Origin: Treponema rectale
GTDB taxonomy: Bacteria; Spirochaetota; Spirochaetia; Treponematales; Treponemataceae
Length of the DNA stretch: 64,000 bases
Assembly (NCBI RefSeq): GCF_014202035.1
Contig: NZ_JACHFR010000001.1
Coordinates: 186,001 to 250,000, forward strand
Direction: 5' to 3'
The notes beneath the pieces were generated by a model. The model saw only the letters and a program-made list of their open reading frames with translations, ran no database searches and was not told where the DNA came from. The translations under genes were made by a program, and so were the position numbers. Shown in pieces: positions 59,166 to 64,000 of this stretch; positions within the stretch are counted from its first letter, which is position 1, and the number at the start of each line of letters is the position of its first letter.

Positions 59166-61107
59166 CAGGAATATAGTCAACAGTAAGTTCCGGAATATTG
59201 ATGTTTGCAGCCTTTACGCGGATTTTCTCATTAAGCTCTGTTTCTTTTGACGGCATTATGTAGGCTTCCGTTCCAAGCTCAGGAATAGAAAAGAGAGGAA
59301 CCTTCTGACTTTTATCCAGACAGACAGCTTCTCCTGTCCATTCAGGATTCTGGAGCAGGTAAACGAGAGTCCAGTGGGTGTTGCTTTTGCGTTCGGCTTT
59401 TTTTGCAGCCTGCATTGCAGCATCTCCTTCACTTACCCGCATGAGCATGGTGTCTTTATCAATAAGGGGTCGTCCGTCAAGAAAGGCTCTGAGCTGTTCA
59501 TGGGCGATAAGGTCTCCGTAACGGCGCAGGGGGCTTGTAACCTGGGTGTACATGTTAAGCCCCAGACCACAGTGCATTGCAGGAGTAACGCCGACGCTTC
59601 TTCGCTTCATGCAGCGGCGCAAACGGTACTGACCGGCAAGTCCTTCCGGTATTTCTGAAGGAATGTCCGGGGCATCCTGACTTACATAGGGGAATGGAAT
59701 GTTATTCTTAAATGCAAATTTTGCAGCACCTTCTCCGGCTAAAAGCATCATTTCTCTGATCATTTCTCCGCTTTCAAAATGATTTACAGCTCTGATGGAT
59801 ACTGTTTTTGTTTCAGGATCTACGCTGAGGTGAACTTCCGGCATGTTAATCTGAACAGCACCTGCTTTAGCTCTTCTTTCTGCATTTTTTCTTGCAATTT
59901 CAAAGAGAGGTTTCAGTTCAGCACTGTCTTTCTGTTCATCAGCCTGTTTGTAAGTAAGCCTTTTTACGTCGACAATGGTTTTCATTACGGTACATTCTTC
60001 TACGTCGCCGTTTTCAGACAGCTTTATCCGGAATGAAAGAGCCCTGCTTATTTCATTTAGTCCCAGAGCATAGTCAGCCAGACTTCCTTCTGCAAGCATT
60101 CGGGCTGCTCCTTCAGGAATGTAAAGGGTTGAACCGCGGGATCTGGCACTTCTGTCAATCGTACTTTCAGGAAGTATGGAACTTGCAGGGTCTGCAATGT
60201 GTACCCAGAGGTAGGTTCCGTCAAAGGCTACTGCATCATCAGGATCTGAAGACCATTCATCATCTATTGCATAGGAAATGCCTTCAACTTTAACCCTTTC
60301 TTCTTCCGGAGGTGCACTTAAACATTCTGAAGCCGAATGCATTGAAAGGCCCCAGCGCAGTGGATGAGGATTGCGGGTAATTTTCCAGAGTCCCGTATCA
60401 AGTAAAAGTTTATGTGCTTTTTCAGGAGTTTCTTTCATGTGGGCATCATGCATGGTTCTTGATTTATCTGTTTTGCCCAGTGCAAGAGCTTCCACGTCTC
60501 CCATAAATTTAGAATCTTCCGGAAGCAGTTCATGTTTCTTTAATCTTGTAATAAACTCAGCCCTTATTTCAGCTTCATGGCCTTTTTCGTCTGCTTTCTT
60601 TACCAGGGAATCAATTTCTTCACTGGAGCGTGGGGTAAAGGTTATCTTACCGTCCATCTGGTCTTTCAGGTTCTGCATGAAATAAACAGTATTTTTAAGG
60701 GCAAGGTACAGCCCCCAGGATTCATCTGCCTTCAGTTCTCCGTAAAAGAGGGAAGTAAGGTCTTCAAAAGAGTGGCTTTCGTTTTTTGTTGAATCATCTG
60801 AAGATAAAAGTTCCCAGCATTCTTTTATGAGAAGAGTCAGCCGGTTATCGGAATTGAGGTTATAAATCTGTTCTTCGGAAGGTGAATTTTTTTCAGCAAA
60901 ATCCAGAACCTTTTCAAGGGATGATGCAGGGCCTTCATGAAGAACAAGTACATCTTTAGGACGGACGTTCTGTTCTCCCCATACGGCTTTTTTAGTCTGC
61001 GTAGCCGGTACTGAAAGAAATTTTACGGGGAATTTTCCATTTACTGCATCTCCTGTAACGATTGCCGGAGCGTTTTTATAAACAACAACTGAATTACTTT
61101 TAATCAT
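59158..61107 (-). CDS. RNB-domain exoribonuclease (RNase II/R family)
   Basis: Processive 3'-5' exoribonuclease, 649 residues from the ATG at 61107. The earlier in-frame ATG at 61158 lies inside the upstream terminator and ahead of the promoter. The RNB catalytic site is seen as AIDDEWSSDPDDAVAF around residue 285, with its conserved Asp residues, and the distal RRYGDLIAHEQL. Only a shortened N-terminal region precedes the RNB domain, and no clear S1 domain follows, unlike E. coli RNase R. Such shorter forms occur in cyanobacteria and organelles. Possible role: general mRNA decay. Confidence 0.88.
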   Translation of the reverse strand: MIKSNSVVVYKNAPAIVTGDAVNGKFPVKFLSVPATQTKKAVWGEQNVRPKDVLVLHEGPASSLEKVLDFAEKNSPSEEQIYNLNSDNRLTLLIKECWELLSSDDSTKNESHSFEDLTSLFYGELKADESWGLYLALKNTVYFMQNLKDQMDGKITFTPRSSEEIDSLVKKADEKGHEAEIRAEFITRLKKHELLPEDSKFMGDVEALALGKTDKSRTMHDAHMKETPEKAHKLLLDTGLWKITRNPHPLRWGLSMHSASECLSAPPEEERVKVEGISYAIDDEWSSDPDDAVAFDGTYLWVHIADPASSILPESTIDRSARSRGSTLYIPEGAARMLAEGSLADYALGLNEISRALSFRIKLSENGDVEECTVMKTIVDVKRLTYKQADEQKDSAELKPLFEIARKNAERRAKAGAVQINMPEVHLSVDPETKTVSIRAVNHFESGEMIREMMLLAGEGAAKFAFKNNIPFPYVSQDAPDIPSEIPEGLAGQYRLRRCMKRRSVGVTPAMHCGLGLNMYTQVTSPLRRYGDLIAHEQLRAFLDGRPLIDKDTMLMRVSEGDAAMQAAKKAERKSNTHWTLVYLLQNPEWTGEAVCLDKSQKVPLFSIPELGTEAYIMPSKETELNEKIRVKAANINIPELTVDYIPVE

Positions 61108-61115
61108 GATAGGAA

Positions 61116-61144
61116 AGTGTAACTTAATTTTTAAATAAAAAAAA
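61116..61144 (-). promoter_or_regulatory. Promoter of the exoribonuclease gene, near-leaderless
   Basis: On the minus strand TACACT (61121-61116) lies eight bases from the ATG; at the -35 place there is only a T run (61144-61139). Confidence 0.5.
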
Positions 61145-61170
61145 GGCACTGTCTTCAAAACAGTGCCTTT
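61142..61170 (-). terminator. Terminator after the sugar-ABC ATPase gene
   Basis: AAAGGCACTGT (61142-61152) pairs perfectly with ACAGTGCCTTT (61160-61170), seven-base loop; on the minus strand a T run follows. Confidence 0.93.
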
Positions 61171-61183
61171 AAATCAACACATA

Positions 61184-62401
61184 TTACATGTTGTCGTTTG
61201 CAGAAGCGTCAGCGATAAAGCCTTCGTCCTTCTTGTAACCAACTTCACCTGTAAGTGCATTTACAAGCCATGGAGCTTCGATTCTTTCACAGATGTTAAG
61301 TTCTGCATCAAGATCTTCAGGATTCTTGACAAAGAATTTACATCTGTTCATTGCAGGCTGGAAGTTAACTGTTTCACCCAGCTTGAATGATTCTTTTGCA
61401 GAAGCCTGAACGCGTGCGATGATGTTCTGTCCCTTTGTAGCAAGGAAGAGGTGTGTTTCTGCACCAAGAGGTTCCTTGTTAGAAACCTTCATCTGCATGT
61501 TGTTTTCTGCAAAAGGAGCATCTCCGTAAGCAAGATCTTCAGGGCGAACACCGAAGTATACGTCTTTTCCTACGTATTCCTTAAGTGCAACCTGCTGTTC
61601 TGCTGTAGGAACAAGTTCAAATGTTCCTTCGTCAGCGATGATTGCATCACCCTTCTTTTTGATTGTAACTGTGAGGAAGTTCATTGGCGGCGAACCGATG
61701 AATCCTGCAACGAATTTGTTGATAGGATGGTTGTAAAGGAACAGTGGTTCACCGATCTGCTGAACGTGACCGTCCTTCATAACAACGATTTTTGTACCCA
61801 TAGTCATAGCTTCAATCTGGTCATGGGTTACGTAAATCATTGTAGCCTGGAGTCTCTGGTGAAGTGCTGCAATTTCACCACGCATTGTAACGCGGAGCTT
61901 TGCATCAAGGTTAGAAAGAGGCTCGTCGAAAAGGAATACTTTAGGGTTACGAACGATTGCACGACCTACTGCAACACGCTGGCGCTGTCCACCGGAAAGT
62001 GCCTTCGGTTTGCGGTCAAGGTACTGTGTAAGACCGAGTGAAGTTGCTGCTTCGTCAACGCGACGGCGGATTTCTGCCTTGTCCATCTTGCGGATTTTAA
62101 GACCGAATGCCATGTTGTCGTAAACAGTCATGTGAGGGTAAAGAGCGTAGTTCTGGAATACCATGGCGATGTTTCTGTCCTTTGGAGGAACATCGTTCAT
62201 GAGTTCACCGTCGATGAGAAGTTCACCTTCAGAGATTTCTTCCAGACCGGCAATCATGCGGAGAGTTGTTGACTTACCGCATCCTGAAGGACCTACGAAT
62301 ACACAGAAGTCCTTGTCTTCAATAGTGATATTGGCATTCTGAACGGCATGAACTCCACCGTCATAGATTTTACCAATACCCTTGAGTTCTACTTTTGCCA
62401 A
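61184..62401 (-). CDS. ugpC: UgpC/MsmK-type sugar ABC transporter ATPase
   Basis: Cytoplasmic ATPase that powers carbohydrate ABC importers, 405 residues. It starts at TTG (62401) with GGGAGG in front. Walker A GPSGCGKST (37-45), signature LSGGQRQRVAVGRA and Walker B VFLFDEPLSNLDA are intact. The C-terminal regulatory OB-type domain (about 235 on) is about 30-40 residues longer than in MalK or UgpC. It stands alone, without permeases. In many bacteria one such MsmK serves several importers, so it probably energises the LplB/C-type importer at 3466-7144. Expected high expression is supported by a consensus promoter and strongly biased codons. Confidence 0.95.
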   Translation of the reverse strand: MAKVELKGIGKIYDGGVHAVQNANITIEDKDFCVFVGPSGCGKSTTLRMIAGLEEISEGELLIDGELMNDVPPKDRNIAMVFQNYALYPHMTVYDNMAFGLKIRKMDKAEIRRRVDEAATSLGLTQYLDRKPKALSGGQRQRVAVGRAIVRNPKVFLFDEPLSNLDAKLRVTMRGEIAALHQRLQATMIYVTHDQIEAMTMGTKIVVMKDGHVQQIGEPLFLYNHPINKFVAGFIGSPPMNFLTVTIKKKGDAIIADEGTFELVPTAEQQVALKEYVGKDVYFGVRPEDLAYGDAPFAENNMQMKVSNKEPLGAETHLFLATKGQNIIARVQASAKESFKLGETVNFQPAMNRCKFFVKNPEDLDAELNICERIEAPWLVNALTGEVGYKKDEGFIADASANDNM

Positions 62402-62435
62402 TTTTGGCCTCCCGAGGGGTTATATTATTTCTATA

Positions 62436-62464
62436 ATTATATGCTGTGATTTTCTATAAGTCAA
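62436..62464 (-). promoter_or_regulatory. ugpC promoter
   Basis: On the minus strand TTGACT (62464-62459), 17 bases, TATAAT (62441-62436), leader of about 33 bases including GGGAGG. Confidence 0.85.
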
Positions 62465-62493
62465 ATGGAATTTTGAATGTTCCGGGTTTTCCT

Positions 62494-62522
62494 TTGACAG
62501 AATCTGTTATAAAACTTAATAT
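62494..62522 (+). promoter_or_regulatory. Promoter of the ECF sigma gene
   Basis: TTGACA (62494-62499), 17 bases, TAATAT (62517-62522), giving a leader of about 80 bases. A second possible ECF-like promoter, GTAACA then TGTCAT about 17 bases on (near 62551-62578), lies closer to the gene and could be autoregulatory. Confidence 0.65.
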
Positions 62523-62608
62523 TATTTTAAGTATTGGCATTAAAAAAAAGTAACATTTTATTCTTATTCGGGTGTCATATATATAGAGACGGGGTTATTT
62601 AATCAGAG

Positions 62609-63115
62609 ATGAAAACGTTGACAAACAGTGACTTTGCCGGGGTGTATGAAAAGTATGCTCCGATGGTATTGAGGCGGTGCCGTTCCATCCTAAAGGACGA
62701 AGAAAAAGCTCTGGATGCCATGCAGGATGTATTTGTACGCCTGATGGAAAGCCGGACTCCCATAAAGCAGCTTTGTGCAAGTCTGTTTTATGTAACTGCA
62801 ACAAGGGTTTGCCTTAACAAAATCCGTTCTGACAGATTAAGGCAGGGCTTTGATCTGGATGCGGTTGCGGAAGTTATGGCAGATGATTTTGCTGAAAAAG
62901 AATTTCAGAAAGTTGAGGCAGGAGTAATTCTGGAACGGATTTTTTCAGGTCGTGATGTAAAGGATTCGCTTATTGCATCTTTGCATTTTGTTGACGGACT
63001 GACCCTGGAAGAAACGGCAGAGCAGGTTTCCATGTCAGTTTCGGGAGTACGGAAAAGGATTTCTGAGCTTAAAAAGTTTTCCGTAAAATTTATGAACAGG
63101 CCAGAGGCTTTATAA
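62609..63115 (+). CDS. ECF-type RNA polymerase sigma factor
   Basis: A 168-residue sigma-70-family regulator with regions 2 and 4 only. Region 2 is at about 10-75 (YEKYAPMVLRRCRSILKDEEKALDAMQDVFVRLME); region 4 helix-turn-helix is near 130-155 (LEETAEQVSMSVSGVRKRISELKK). It is followed after nine bases by a membrane protein gene that is probably its regulator, then by a third gene. The ECF group and target promoters cannot be assigned from sequence alone. Confidence 0.9.
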   Translation: MKTLTNSDFAGVYEKYAPMVLRRCRSILKDEEKALDAMQDVFVRLMESRTPIKQLCASLFYVTATRVCLNKIRSDRLRQGFDLDAVAEVMADDFAEKEFQKVEAGVILERIFSGRDVKDSLIASLHFVDGLTLEETAEQVSMSVSGVRKRISELKKFSVKFMNRPEAL

Positions 63116-63124
63116 GGAGTATAT

Positions 63125-63886
63125 ATGATTCCGCAGTTATTATTGGAAGAAATTCTTCTTGGAGAAAAAAAGAAAGAAGATTATTACGAAAAATATGGTA
63201 AGGAAGAACTTGAAGGGGCTCTTTCTGAATTAAAGAAATCAGATGAGGACATTCTTAAAAATTATTCCCCGGAAGTTCAGCAGACTGAGGTGATGAAAAA
63301 ACTTTTAGGCAAAAGAATCTCTCCTGTACAGAAAGGAAGGAAGCTGTTTACTTTAGTTAAGTTCGGTGCAGCTGCGGCCCTGGTACTTGTTTTTGCATTT
63401 CCTGTGCTTAACAGAAAAACTGTCCCTGCTGATAAAACAGAAACTGTCAGGATAAAAGGAAATATAAGCCAGAAACTGTTTTTATACCGCCAGCAGGGTA
63501 GTGAAGTAGTCCGTCTCGAAAACGGAGATACGGCTGCAGAAAATGATCTTATTCAGATCACCTATGTTCCGGGAATTTATGATTATGGAGTAATTTTCAG
63601 TGTTGATGGAAACGGAAATCTTACCCGTCATTTGCCGGAAGCTTCATGGGAATCTCAGAAGCTTGAGAAAAACGGTGAGGAAGTACCGCTGTCTTTTTCT
63701 TATTCCCTGGATGATGCTCCGGATTATGAATGTTTTGTTTTCGTTGCATCAAAGAAGGAATTTAATCTTTCTGAAATTGAGACAGTAGAAAAATCAAAAT
63801 ACAGTCTGGATTTTATAAAAAACGGAAATTATGTTCCGGAAGACTGTAGTGTGAAGGTTTTTACATTAAAAAAAAGGAGTGAGTAA
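63125..63886 (+). CDS. Single-pass membrane protein, probable anti-sigma partner (DUF4384-like C-terminus)
   Basis: A 253-residue protein. Residues 1-70 are cytoplasmic and charged, suitable for binding the sigma factor. One membrane helix spans about 76-95 (LVKFGAAAALVLVFAFPVL). The periplasmic part of about 150 residues has beta-rich sequence with NGDTAAENDLIQITYVPG, VIFSVDGNGNLTRHLPE and ECFVFVASKKEFNL, resembling DUF4384 domains. No zinc-binding ZAS motif (HxxxCxxC) is present. The anti-sigma role is inferred from order and topology. It overlaps nothing and precedes the next gene by one base. Confidence 0.7.
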   Translation: MIPQLLLEEILLGEKKKEDYYEKYGKEELEGALSELKKSDEDILKNYSPEVQQTEVMKKLLGKRISPVQKGRKLFTLVKFGAAAALVLVFAFPVLNRKTVPADKTETVRIKGNISQKLFLYRQQGSEVVRLENGDTAAENDLIQITYVPGIYDYGVIFSVDGNGNLTRHLPEASWESQKLEKNGEEVPLSFSYSLDDAPDYECFVFVASKKEFNLSEIETVEKSKYSLDFIKNGNYVPEDCSVKVFTLKKRSE

Positions 63887-63887
63887 A

Positions 63888-64000
63888 ATGAAAAGAAAGG
63901 AAGGTTTTTCTGTAAAAAAAGGTTTTCTGATTATGCTTGCAGTTTTTCTGTTTCCAGTGGTTTCTTATTCCCAGAATGCTGCCGGTGGTGAATCAGGAGG
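63888..64000 (+). CDS. Exported protein, N-terminus only (truncated by window end)
   Basis: The 37 visible codons begin after AAGGAGTGAG and encode a basic start, a signal peptide (FLIMLAVFLFPVVSYSQ) and a Gly-rich beginning. It is third in the ECF sigma operon. In several spirochaete genomes such operons end in caspase-like (C14) or repeat-containing exported proteins, but nothing here decides this. Confidence 0.6.
   Translation, partial: MKRKEGFSVKKGFLIMLAVFLFPVVSYSQNAAGGESG

Noticed and set aside
62521-62608. Sigma-54 promoter ahead of the ECF sigma gene (TTGGCA at about 62536)
   Set aside because: The required GC element at the -12 position is missing.

Overview
The window looks like the chromosome of a host-associated, carbohydrate-degrading spirochaete, most probably a gut or rumen Treponema. 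This is inferred from low-to-medium GC, many short lipoprotein signal peptides, surface beta-helix proteins, a flavin-dependent thymidylate synthase, LplABC-type sugar import and the mix of housekeeping genes. There is no rRNA, tRNA, transposase, integrase or CRISPR array that I can see.

Region 1 (1-18171) reads as one beta-1,3-glucan (laminarin or callose type) utilisation locus. A large phosphorylase-like (alpha/alpha)6-barrel protein runs leftward off the edge. Divergent to it is an ABC importer (two permeases and a binding lipoprotein). After a terminator follow a CBM9-like lipoprotein, a large protein with a clan-A glycosidase barrel and a C-terminal outer-membrane-barrel-like half, a GH16 lipoprotein, a small unknown lipoprotein, a beta-helix lipoprotein, and a CBM13-GH16 lipoprotein. 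The importer has no ATPase of its own; a stand-alone UgpC/MsmK-type ATPase at 61184-62401 is the obvious partner. Proposed flow: surface GH16 enzymes cut glucan, binding proteins retain fragments, the importer takes up oligosaccharides, and the cytoplasmic phosphorylase-like enzyme splits them.

Region 2 (18172-21133) holds a secreted beta-helix protein and a divergent thyX, separated by three copies of a mosaic palindromic repeat. The outer arms of the three copies differ in sequence but stay complementary.

Region 3 (21134-40036) is mostly housekeeping: leuS, a MATE exporter, a LamG-like protein, a PilZ protein with an RlmM-like methyltransferase, metA, an alpha/beta hydrolase lacking expected catalytic residues, a U32 protein, a PfkB kinase, a Rel-type (p)ppGpp synthetase with a degraded hydrolase site, prmC-prfA, two peptidases and galE.

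Region 4 (40157-47217) is a tight six-gene operon: M16 peptidase, dut, two LptF/LptG-family permeases, tgt and an exported HEAT-repeat protein.

Region 5 (47225-64000) contains a leftward operon (coiled-coil envelope protein, CapA-like lipoprotein, DEAH helicase), an EAL protein, an outer-membrane-type protein, a cysteine-cluster protein, arginase, aspartokinase, an RNB exonuclease, the UgpC-like ATPase, and an ECF sigma factor with a membrane partner and the start of a third gene.

A genome-wide habit shows through. At least twelve genes have a good sigma-70-like -10 box ending only 6-10 bases before the start codon, and no Shine-Dalgarno there. Leaderless transcripts therefore seem common in this organism.
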